This document shows positions 1-5,335 of a DNA stretch of 9,263 bases, piece by piece. The notes beneath the pieces were generated by a model. It was not told the DNA's origin and searched no databases. It was given only the letters and a program-made list of their open reading frames with translations. The stretch spans positions 1 through 9,263 of the forward strand of contig CAZBSC010000028.1 in the NCBI GenBank assembly GCA_964494845.1, written 5' to 3'. Numbering within the stretch: the stretch's first letter is position 1; the number at the start of each line of letters is the position of its first letter. Origin of the DNA: CAYRSA01 sp964494845. Its GTDB lineage: Bacteria > Patescibacteriota > Saccharimonadia > Saccharimonadales > JAGQNJ01. Position numbers and translations under genes: made by a program.

Positions 1-249
1 CCCAGATACAAATTTAATACTCTTTTTTGGGTTGTATTTATTAGGCTTGCTTGTATAGACATAGTTCATACAATCAGGAACAGTATATTCTTCGCCGCCG
101 GGATCATAAGTTTTACGTCCAGTAACTATGGCTCCTGCATTTTTTGCTTCTTTAAAATACGCATCATCGTCATCAACCCAAGATGTGTCATCGTCCGCCC
201 CAGCAATAAAACCATCTAGGGATATTGCATTGTACAAACTTACTTTCAT
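1..249 (-). CDS. DHFR / RibD C-terminal domain family reductase, N-terminal part (cut by window edge)
   Basis: The first 83 codons of a minus-strand gene run off the left edge of the window. The N-terminus MKVSLYNAISLDGFIAG, followed by GAIVTGRKTYDPGG around residues 38-52, matches the dihydrofolate reductase / RibD C-terminal domain superfamily. SLDGFIA is the usual first strand and loop, and TGRKTY is the NADPH-contacting motif. Members of this YyaP/YwjB-like group are probably NADPH-dependent reductases, but substrates are mostly unknown. It should not be called a true FolA from this fragment. The start ATG shares its A with the TGA stop of the SDR gene (TGATG), so translation is probably coupled. 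A weak GGTGGG about 11 nt upstream could serve as SD. It is the last visible gene of the seven-gene minus-strand run. The missing C-terminus lies outside the window. Confidence 0.82.
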   Translation of the reverse strand, partial: MKVSLYNAISLDGFIAGADDDTSWVDDDDAYFKEAKNAGAIVTGRKTYDPGGEEYTVPDCMNYVYTSKPNKYNPKKSIKFVSG

Positions 250-995
250 CATAAAAAGAACCCACCACTTACAGTCACCAACTCGCCTGTCATTGCATCA
301 TTTTTTGCAACAAATAATACAGCGTCCGCAATTTCTGATGGCTTTATAAATCTACCAATTATATTTGGGGCCATCAGCTCTTTAAGTTTTGCCTCATCAA
401 ACTTATCGTAATATGGGGTTTTTGTTCTTCCAGGTGATACGGTGTTAATCAGTATTTTTGGGGCTTCTTGCTTGGCTAAAGTCTGCGTAAAATTAATGAG
501 AGCCGCTTTTGCGGCACTATATGCTATGACACCTTGCCTTCCGCCGCGGATTTCCCCTAAGACTGAACTTATATTGATAATTTTCCCTAGGCCTTCTTGT
601 TTTCTCATGATTTTTACTGCTTCTTGCGAACAAAGAACCGCCGAGAACAAGTTATCGTCAAATAATTGAACCCAATGATCGCGGGTCGTATCAGGTATAA
701 CACCTGCACTGTACGCACCGCCCGCAACATTCACCAACAAGTCTACAGATCCAAAAGTGTCCATTGTTTCTTTAAATAGTTGTTTGATTGCTGATTCTTT
801 AGCTAAATCACCTTGAAATAATAAAGTTTTTGCACCTTTTTCTTGGGCAGACTTTTCTAGTTTCTTGGCTGCCGCTTCGTTTTTACGATAGCAGATTACA
901 ATATTAGGCTTCTGGTCTACGAAAGCTTCTATGATTGCAGATCCTATTCCGCTAGATCCACCAGTCACTACAATTGTTTTACCTTGAAATTTCAT
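249..995 (-). CDS. SDR family NAD(P)-dependent oxidoreductase (FabG-like)
   Basis: A complete classical short-chain dehydrogenase/reductase of 248 residues, the family's normal length. Visible hallmarks are the dinucleotide-binding TGGSSGIG at residues 11-18, Asp63 for the adenine ring, NVAG (variant of NNAG) at 89-92, and Asn115. The catalytic Ser144, Tyr159 and Lys163 sit in NISS...YSAAK, followed by SPG at 187-189 and a C-terminal SGG. The Ser-Tyr spacing is two residues longer than in E. coli FabG. SDRs reduce or oxidise a carbonyl/alcohol with NAD(P)H in the cytoplasm. FabG-like 3-oxoacyl-ACP reductase is possible, but substrate cannot be read from sequence and no other fatty-acid genes are nearby. 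SD AAAGGA lies about 9 nt before the ATG. The gene starts 15 nt after the PNPOx-like gene and its stop overlaps the start of the DHFR-like gene. Confidence 0.93.
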   Translation of the reverse strand: MKFQGKTIVVTGGSSGIGSAIIEAFVDQKPNIVICYRKNEAAAKKLEKSAQEKGAKTLLFQGDLAKESAIKQLFKETMDTFGSVDLLVNVAGGAYSAGVIPDTTRDHWVQLFDDNLFSAVLCSQEAVKIMRKQEGLGKIINISSVLGEIRGGRQGVIAYSAAKAALINFTQTLAKQEAPKILINTVSPGRTKTPYYDKFDEAKLKELMAPNIIGRFIKPSEIADAVLFVAKNDAMTGELVTVSGGFFL

Positions 996-1010
996 TTGTA
1001 AGTCCTTTCG

Positions 1011-1466
1011 TTATGGTGCCCATTCTTGGCGGGGGTTATCTGGGAAATCTTTGTTATTAAACATTACTATGTTTTTTGGAGTGAATTTATAAAATTGGTG
1101 CGGGTTTGTTCCGTTTTTTACGGCTTGCATAAATTCTGGGTCTTTTCCGTGCTTGTCTTGGTAAGCCTCAGCAACTGTATCGTCTAAGTCTCTACCAATA
1201 AGCTCCGCGACGCCCTCTAGCGATATTCCAATAACGTATGGCTCATCTGGTGTATTCTCGTGTACGAGTACAGTGATTGAAACTTTTGGGTTAGTTTTTA
1301 TATCTTGCGAGTGCCGTCTTTCGGGTGTGCTAACCCAGTAAAAGTTCAGGTCGTCATCATGATAAAAATGAACTGTGCAGGCCCATGGCTGGTCATCTTT
1401 TGATGTGGCCAGCTGCATGATATTGACCGTTGGCAGATACTTTTTTACTAAATCTTTGACTTCCAT
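1011..1466 (-). CDS. Pyridoxamine 5'-phosphate oxidase-like FMN split-barrel protein
   Basis: A 151-residue protein with the order of segments typical of the PNPOx-like split-barrel fold. These are a first strand pair MQLATSKDDQPWACTVHF (17-34), FYWVSTPERRHSQDIKTNP (42-60) leading into KVSITV, a GISLEGVAEL strand (80-89), and a late FYKFTPKNIVMF strand (125-136). These proteins bind FMN, sometimes F420 or heme, as dimers. Most small ones, unlike PdxH, have no proven role in vitamin B6 synthesis, so pyridoxine oxidase activity is not claimed. The start is well supported: GGGAGGA lies 5 nt upstream, inside the end of the Nudix gene, whose TAA directly abuts the ATG. It belongs to the same minus-strand operon as the SDR gene 15 nt downstream, and both are probably redox enzymes. 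Confidence 0.85.
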   Translation of the reverse strand: MEVKDLVKKYLPTVNIMQLATSKDDQPWACTVHFYHDDDLNFYWVSTPERRHSQDIKTNPKVSITVLVHENTPDEPYVIGISLEGVAELIGRDLDDTVAEAYQDKHGKDPEFMQAVKNGTNPHQFYKFTPKNIVMFNNKDFPDNPRQEWAP

Positions 1467-1925
1467 TTATTCCTCCCAGCCGTATTCACTATACATTTTA
1501 CCTGCTTTTATATCATCAATGAGAGGATAAAATTCAGGAACAACGTTATCGGGCAAGTTGTCTAGGTCAAACCATTTTAACTCGCTGTGCACTTTTGGTT
1601 CAGCATTATATGGCTCGCCCTTCCACTTGGTTGCCTCATACACAATGTCTATCCATTGAAGTGTATGGTCTTCGGATTTGCGATGACGCATATGCAAAAA
1701 TGTTAAATCTTTTTTATCTACCACTACACCAGCTTCTTCTTTCACCTCACGAACGGCTGTTTCTAGAGCCGACTCGTTGTGCTCTGTTTTGCCGGCCGGT
1801 AAACCGTAGTACCCATTCCTCCAATCAGTGTTTGAACGCAATACGAACGCAACTTTATTCTTTCGGCGTAGTAGAACAAAGGATGCTAAATATGGTCGGG
1901 CGGTATCATAAGGTGGTTTTTTCAT
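1467..1925 (-). CDS. Nudix hydrolase (canonical Nudix box)
   Basis: A 152-residue single-domain Nudix protein. The Nudix box GX5EX7REUXEEXGU is intact from Gly45 to Val67, with Glu51, Arg59-Glu60 and the metal-binding pair Glu63-Glu64. It follows GYYGLPAGK, the usual entry strand. Nudix enzymes hydrolyse a nucleoside diphosphate linked to another moiety. The small size and the neighbouring MazG gene suggest sanitation of damaged or non-canonical nucleotides, but that role is inferred and the exact substrate is not determinable. The ATG overlaps the TGA of the MazG gene in the tetranucleotide ATGA. AAAGGTGA lies 6 nt before the ATG, inside the MazG coding sequence, and supports this start. Translation is probably coupled to mazG. 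Confidence 0.93.
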   Translation of the reverse strand: MKKPPYDTARPYLASFVLLRRKNKVAFVLRSNTDWRNGYYGLPAGKTEHNESALETAVREVKEEAGVVVDKKDLTFLHMRHRKSEDHTLQWIDIVYEATKWKGEPYNAEPKVHSELKWFDLDNLPDNVVPEFYPLIDDIKAGKMYSEYGWEE

Positions 1926-2266
1926 CTGTTGTCACCTTTTCCGGCTAGTTTGCCCCTGTTTTTTCGACTGCTCAGTTTTTCTATATTTATTTCAGCCACT
2001 TTCTCTAGCCCAACTCCAAAATTGTCCGCCAACAGCGCAATGTACCACAGCACATCACCAAGTTCTTTCACTAACTCTTGTCTGTCGTCTTCACTCAGCT
2101 CTGCGTTTTTGTCGCGCAGTATTTTCTTGACCTTGTCAGCAAATTCGCCAGACTCACCAACCAGCCCTAAGACCTTATCCATAAAACTTATAGTCAACAA
2201 ACCATTAAATTTACCAGGTGTTAGGTTTGTCAGCTTTGCTTTTTCTTGGTACTCGTCAAAAGTCAT
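1922..2266 (-). CDS. MazG-like nucleotide pyrophosphohydrolase
   Basis: A 114-residue all-alpha NTP pyrophosphohydrolase of the MazG / dUTPase-2 superfamily. The metal-binding pattern ExxE...ExxD is present as Glu38-Ser-Gly-Glu41 and Glu68-Leu-Gly-Asp71. It continues into DVLWYIALLADNFGVGLE and NIEKLSSR, which closely fits the family consensus. These enzymes cleave (d)NTPs to (d)NMPs plus pyrophosphate with magnesium, usually acting on non-canonical nucleotides. It is a single-domain protein, unlike the duplicated E. coli MazG, and no mazEF toxin-antitoxin pair is adjacent. The start is supported by GGGAG 9 nt upstream. The ATG overlaps the TGA of the tsaC-like gene, and its own stop overlaps the start of the Nudix gene, so three consecutive genes appear translationally linked. 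Confidence 0.9.
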   Translation of the reverse strand: MTFDEYQEKAKLTNLTPGKFNGLLTISFMDKVLGLVGESGEFADKVKKILRDKNAELSEDDRQELVKELGDVLWYIALLADNFGVGLEKVAEINIEKLSSRKNRGKLAGKGDNR

Positions 2267-2859
2267 TTTATGATTCTCCCATTTTTATCTATCTTAACAG
2301 CACCTTCTCGCAAAACCTCGATTTCGTCATCGACTACTCTAATAATTGTTGATGCCGGACGGTTGCTCAAATCGCCACCGTCTACATAAAAATCAATTTC
2401 AGAACCAAAAATATCTAGAGCTTCCTGAATAGTCGTTGCAGGTTTCTCATTTGGCCTGTTGGCGCTGGTTGTTATTAGTGGCCCTGTTTTTTTCAGTAAG
2501 TTTAGCAGATTGGACGGATTGGGTATTCTTACTGGCAGCGACATAGCACCCCCATGCAAGTATGTTAGTTTATCGTCAATCATTGGCACGACTACGCTAA
2601 CTGGACCAGGCCAAAATTGGTCTACGGCTGTCAAAAACCGCCTGGGAATACCTAATTCGACTATCTGCTCTAGGCTTGCAGCGATTAGCGTTCCGGGCTT
2701 GTATTTGCGGCCTTTTACTTCTAGCACTTTGCTTGCTGCAGCTTCATTACTTGCTCGCGCTACGATCCCGTAAATGGTATCTGTTGGTATAATCCCAACT
2801 TTATCAGCCAACAACAGGTCTACAATTTCCTTATCCTTTATCGACTGGTATAGATTCAT
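2263..2859 (-). CDS. tsaC: L-threonylcarbamoyladenylate synthase (TsaC/YrdC type)
   Basis: A 198-residue Sua5/YciO/YrdC-domain protein. It makes threonylcarbamoyl-AMP from threonine, bicarbonate and ATP, the first step of t6A37 modification in ANN-decoding tRNAs. Conserved segments are PTDTIYG (25-31), KGRKYKP (49-55), FWPGPVSVVVP (82-92), SLPVRIP (107-113), TTSAN (130-134) and STIIR (170-174). The length fits the short TsaC/YrdC form without the extra Sua5 C-terminal domain. The partners TsaD, TsaB and TsaE are not in the window. The first 29 nt overlap the 3' end of idi in another frame. No later methionine would preserve the N-terminal helix before PTDT, so the overlap is probably real. 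A GGAAG about 14 nt upstream is a marginal SD. YciO-like paralogues are an alternative, but the motif set favours TsaC. Confidence 0.9.
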   Translation of the reverse strand: MNLYQSIKDKEIVDLLLADKVGIIPTDTIYGIVARASNEAAASKVLEVKGRKYKPGTLIAASLEQIVELGIPRRFLTAVDQFWPGPVSVVVPMIDDKLTYLHGGAMSLPVRIPNPSNLLNLLKKTGPLITTSANRPNEKPATTIQEALDIFGSEIDFYVDGGDLSNRPASTIIRVVDDEIEVLREGAVKIDKNGRIIK

Positions 2860-3403
2860 CGTCTTTTGCGTCTTCCGGCATTTCCTTGTTATCTTTTAAC
2901 TGTTTTAGCTGATCTTTGCACCAATATGAATACACATTTTCTTGGTCAGCTTCAAGTTCTTTTTTGTAATCGCTCCATTTCATCCATTTCAAATCTTCGA
3001 CTTCATCGGGGTTTGGTTTTGGGGGGCTAGACGCTGTAGCAATATACACTGGGCAGATTTCGTTTTCAATAATTCCGTTGAATGGCGGTGTTTTGTAGCG
3101 ATAATCTGGCAATACCACTTTAAAATCCTTAGCAGTCATACCCAGTTCGTAGTCTAGCCTACGTTTAATAGCATCTACTGTTGCTTCATTTGGCGATATA
3201 TGGCCACATAGACTGTTGGTCCATACACCTGGCCATACTTTCTTTTTGTACGCGCGCTGCGTGACCAATAACTCGCCTTTTTCATTAAAAACATAACAAG
3301 AAAAAGCCAAGTGAAGTGGCGTCTTGGCGTGGTGCGACGAAAGTTTTTCCGCCGTACCAATCGGTGTGCCCTTATCGTCTACTAATATTATTTGTTCTTT
3401 CAT
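2831..3403 (-). CDS. idi: Type I isopentenyl-diphosphate delta-isomerase
   Basis: A 190-residue protein aligning almost without gaps to E. coli Idi from residue 1 (MKEQIILVDDKG against MQTEHVILLNAQG). It interconverts IPP and DMAPP. Catalytic Cys66 in WTNSLCGH and Glu115 in IENEICPVY are present, as are metal ligands His24, His31, His68 and Glu113 (E. coli C67, E116, H25, H32, H69, E114). The C-terminus is a charged tail beyond residue 165 that overlaps the tsaC start by 29 nt. No convincing SD precedes the ATG. The only upstream signals are an AT-rich near-palindrome at 3406-3423 and weak -10-like hexamers, so a very short leader is possible. It is the first gene of the minus-strand run. It is divergent from the Nudix-like/IPK pair, whose product IPP is its substrate. 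Confidence 0.95.
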   Translation of the reverse strand: MKEQIILVDDKGTPIGTAEKLSSHHAKTPLHLAFSCYVFNEKGELLVTQRAYKKKVWPGVWTNSLCGHISPNEATVDAIKRRLDYELGMTAKDFKVVLPDYRYKTPPFNGIIENEICPVYIATASSPPKPNPDEVEDLKWMKWSDYKKELEADQENVYSYWCKDQLKQLKDNKEMPEDAKDDESIPVDKG

Positions 3404-3405
3404 AC

Positions 3406-3423
3406 ATATAGATTAACCTATAT
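3406..3423. promoter_or_regulatory. 18-bp near-palindrome between idi and the Nudix-like/IPK unit (candidate operator)
   Basis: ATATAG-ATTAAC-CTATAT has perfect 6-bp inverted arms and a central TTAA. Only the base pair flanking TTAA breaks the symmetry (16 of 18 positions). It sits 2 bp upstream of the idi ATG and 52 bp upstream of the divergent Nudix-like ATG. A dimeric regulator or an overlapping AT-rich promoter element are both plausible. AT-rich palindromes also arise by chance. Confidence 0.3.
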
Positions 3424-3439
3424 CGATTAGCTTAAGAAG

Positions 3440-3467
3440 TTGTTATTGCTGAACTTTCGACTAAAAT
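3440..3467 (+). promoter_or_regulatory. Sigma70-like promoter of the Nudix-like/IPK unit, apparently leaderless
   Basis: TTGTTA (3440-3445, 4 of 6 to TTGACA), a 16-bp spacer, and TAAAAT (3462-3467, 5 of 6 to TATAAT). The -10 ends 8 nt before the ATG at 3476, so transcription should begin within a few bases of the start codon. There is no SD in the intervening ATAGCCAT. Confidence 0.6.
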
Positions 3468-3475
3468 ATAGCCAT

Positions 3476-4129
3476 ATGGCCACAGTTGAAAAAAATGTAC
3501 TCGAAACACTAATAGTACCCGACCAAAAAAGTCAGTTCCCTATTCTGGCGCATGGATTGCTCGAGGCCCTTGGTGGTCTAGGGATAACTAGAGTTGGCGT
3601 AGCGATTGCAATACTGAACAACGAGGGCGAAGTCCTTGTTGAGGGGCACAGAGGGAATCACAAGGTACTACCTGGCACTTTATGTCTTCCCACAGAAACC
3701 TCAAAGGTTTCGAGAGAGGGCGATATCGAAGATGTGGCTCGAACGATGGCCAGGGGTATAGCCGAAGAACTCGATTACGATCCACAACCCGGTGACTTTA
3801 CCACTCGCTCCGCAAAACCATACACAACAACGGAATGGCCTGTTGGGAATCGTGGTGTTGAGGGGGCTGTGCTCGGAATCAACTACGCTATGCTAGCAAG
3901 AGAAAGCATAGCCGATGTATTGGTTGGTCCAAAACGTAATGACGAGATAGGAGCTGCGTATTTTATTCCTATAGAGAATTTACTTCGCTCGCAGGTACTG
4001 CGGCCTGGGACCGAGGCATGTATTACCAGCCTACGGGATGCTTCACTTTTAGATCCCGGTGCACTTGCAGAAGTTCCGGTTATTCTTCCTGACATTTATG
4101 ACCCCAACCTGCTAGGCCCACTAGAATGA
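3476..4129 (+). CDS. Divergent Nudix-fold protein with degenerate Nudix box, coupled to IPK
   Basis: A 217-residue protein from ATG 3476. An in-frame TTG at 3440 would add 12 residues, but it lies inside the promoter -35 region, so ATG is preferred. Residues 39-55 (VGVAIAILNNEGEVLVE) and 64-77 (VLPGTLCLPTETSK) resemble the Nudix strands before the box. The box itself is degenerate: from Arg93 it reads RGIAEELDY where REUXEEXGU is expected. Glu97-Glu98, the usual metal ligands, remain. The Glu equivalent to the MutT general base is Gly94 and the box glycine is Asp100. Hydrolase activity is therefore doubtful or altered, and the fold assignment is by motif only. Its TGA overlaps the IPK start (ATGA), suggesting a shared job. 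Possible roles are an isoprenyl (di)phosphate hydrolase, an isomerase-like relative, or a regulator, all of them inference. Confidence 0.8.
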   Translation: MATVEKNVLETLIVPDQKSQFPILAHGLLEALGGLGITRVGVAIAILNNEGEVLVEGHRGNHKVLPGTLCLPTETSKVSREGDIEDVARTMARGIAEELDYDPQPGDFTTRSAKPYTTTEWPVGNRGVEGAVLGINYAMLARESIADVLVGPKRNDEIGAAYFIPIENLLRSQVLRPGTEACITSLRDASLLDPGALAEVPVILPDIYDPNLLGPLE

Positions 4130-4893
4130 AAATATGCTTTTTGAAATTTGGTGGTGGGTTAATTACCGACAAATCAAAACCTTTCTCATTTAATAAGAAA
4201 ATCGTTGAATCACTGGCTAAACAGGTTGTTAATTTACACTCGAATTATCCCGAGTACAAATGGGTTATTGGTAATGGTGCGGGTTCATTTGGACACTACC
4301 TAGCGAAGGAAACTAATTACAAAAATAACCCCTCGAATATTCTCGCCGCGTCACAGATACACCAAAGCGTCGTAGATCTAAATTCTATGGTTGTCAACGA
4401 GCTTCAGAAAGCAGGGCTCCCCGCCTTTGGTCTCTCACCCGTTAGTTTTATTAATAAAGAAGATGGCAAATACACCATAGATTCCCAAAAAATAATCGGA
4501 ATGCTAAAAAACTCCATCATACCGATTGTCCACGGGGACGTAATCTTGGACGACGCTTCTACGACCTCGGTAATATCGACAGAGCAAGTTATTGACACTA
4601 TTGGTAGAGATATCACTAATGATAAAACGACTATTGGCAAAGTCGTTTACATTACTTCAACCGATGGCGTCCTAGACCAACAAATGAACACCATCAAAAC
4701 CATTAATAAAAGTTCTAGCATTTCAATTCACCCAAATGACAATTTTGATGTTACTGGTGGCATGAAACAAAAAATAGAGTTTGCGATAAAGTCCTTGGAC
4801 TTCGCAGACCAGGTTTTTATAATATCCGGCAAAAATAATAACCTGCTAAAAGTTTTCAAAAACCAGAACGTCGGAACGAGAGTTGTCGCCTAG
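4126..4893 (+). CDS. Isopentenyl phosphate kinase (archaeal-type, amino-acid kinase fold)
   Basis: A 255-residue amino-acid-kinase-superfamily protein with IPK hallmarks. These are LKFGGGLITDKSKPFSF (6-22), GNGAGSFGH (49-57) with the IPK-specific catalytic His57, FGLSPVSF (101-108), IPIVHGDVILDD (132-143), STDGVL (178-183) and DVTGGMK (208-214). The last motif is strongly diagnostic against the archaeal IPK of Methanocaldococcus. IPK phosphorylates isopentenyl phosphate with ATP to give IPP, the last step of the archaeal alternative mevalonate route or of isoprenol-phosphate salvage. His57 and the GSFGH context distinguish it from glutamate 5-kinase, UMP kinase and fosfomycin kinases. The start overlaps the upstream Nudix-like stop and has no good SD, so expression probably depends on coupling. 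The stop lies one base from the stop of the convergent membrane-protein gene. No decarboxylase making isopentenyl phosphate is in the window. Confidence 0.93.
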   Translation: MKICFLKFGGGLITDKSKPFSFNKKIVESLAKQVVNLHSNYPEYKWVIGNGAGSFGHYLAKETNYKNNPSNILAASQIHQSVVDLNSMVVNELQKAGLPAFGLSPVSFINKEDGKYTIDSQKIIGMLKNSIIPIVHGDVILDDASTTSVISTEQVIDTIGRDITNDKTTIGKVVYITSTDGVLDQQMNTIKTINKSSSISIHPNDNFDVTGGMKQKIEFAIKSLDFADQVFIISGKNNNLLKVFKNQNVGTRVVA

Positions 4894-4909
4894 CCTAAAG
4901 TCCGAGGCT
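4892..4909. terminator. Small inverted repeat at the convergent gene ends (weak terminator candidate)
   Basis: AGCCT, 8-nt loop, AGGCT spans the two convergent stop codons, which are separated by one base. The stem is only 5 bp and no T-tract follows on either strand, so this is weak. It is listed because no better terminator exists between the two convergent units. Confidence 0.18.
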
Positions 4910-5335
4910 TTGGTCAGTGACATCACTAGGTGTCATATCCTGCGAATCGTTCAGGGTGTTGAGGGTGTTATCTATTGATTTTGTTGTATCGTCGATTTGC
5001 TGGGTCGTAACGCGTTCGTTTTCGCTAGTAGTGTCAACAGGCTTGGCAGCAGGAACACTGTTATTTTTCATCATAATAAACCAGACCACTGCGCCACCAA
5101 TAATAAGCATAACTACAAAAGTAATTATCACTGCAACCAAAACCCCACTCATTTTTTTCTTTGCCGGCTTTGGAGCGTCCGGTACTGGTTGTTGAACCGT
5201 CGCACTATGTTGAACTATATTATCAGCTGGTGCCATTGGATCATTAATTGGTGATGCGATTTGTGTAGGCGTTGGGCTAGCAACTGGTGGTTGCACATCC
5301 ATGAGAGGGCCGTTATTTCTATCTTCTGGGTTCAT
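4895..5335 (-). CDS. Proline-rich single-span membrane protein, function unknown
   Basis: A 146-residue protein that I do not recognise as a named family. Residues 1-55 are rich in Pro, Ser, Thr and Asn without hydrophobic stretches. PKPAKKK (56-61) then precedes one transmembrane helix at about 63-89, and residues 90-146 are a polar, Asp/Thr/Ser/Asn-rich tail. The lysine cluster before the helix predicts N-in, C-out topology. The pattern of disordered proline-rich cytoplasmic tail, Lys block and single helix is common among short Saccharibacteria proteins, in my recollection. The start is well supported: GGAGGGG lies about 10 nt upstream, and the ATG overlaps the stop of the secreted-protein gene (ATGA), so the two are probably co-translated and may act together at the cell surface. 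Confidence 0.85.
   Translation of the reverse strand: MNPEDRNNGPLMDVQPPVASPTPTQIASPINDPMAPADNIVQHSATVQQPVPDAPKPAKKKMSGVLVAVIITFVVMLIIGGAVVWFIMMKNNSVPAAKPVDTTSENERVTTQQIDDTTKSIDNTLNTLNDSQDMTPSDVTDQSLGL

Noticed and set aside
1595..1948. Plus-strand 117-codon frame opposite the Nudix hydrolase
   Set aside because: Antisense shadow of a gene with an intact Nudix box; no initiation signal.
1922..2266. MazG as part of a mazEF-type toxin-antitoxin or phage-defence system
   Set aside because: No toxin, antitoxin or defence gene lies nearby; context is housekeeping and the protein is a plain single-domain pyrophosphohydrolase.
1929..2273. Plus-strand open frame of 114 codons opposite mazG
   Set aside because: Ser/Leu-rich shadow of the mazG gene, same length and position; the minus strand has clear family motifs and SD.
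3440..3475. TTG start extending the Nudix-like protein by 12 residues
   Set aside because: The extension overlaps the -35/-10 elements TTGTTA and TAAAAT; ATG 3476 lies at the expected transcription start and fits a normal Nudix N-terminus.
4126..4893. Glutamate 5-kinase, UMP kinase or fosfomycin kinase for the amino-acid-kinase gene
   Set aside because: GAGSFGH with catalytic His57, FGLSPVSF and DVTGGMK are the IPK pattern; no PUA domain as in ProB.
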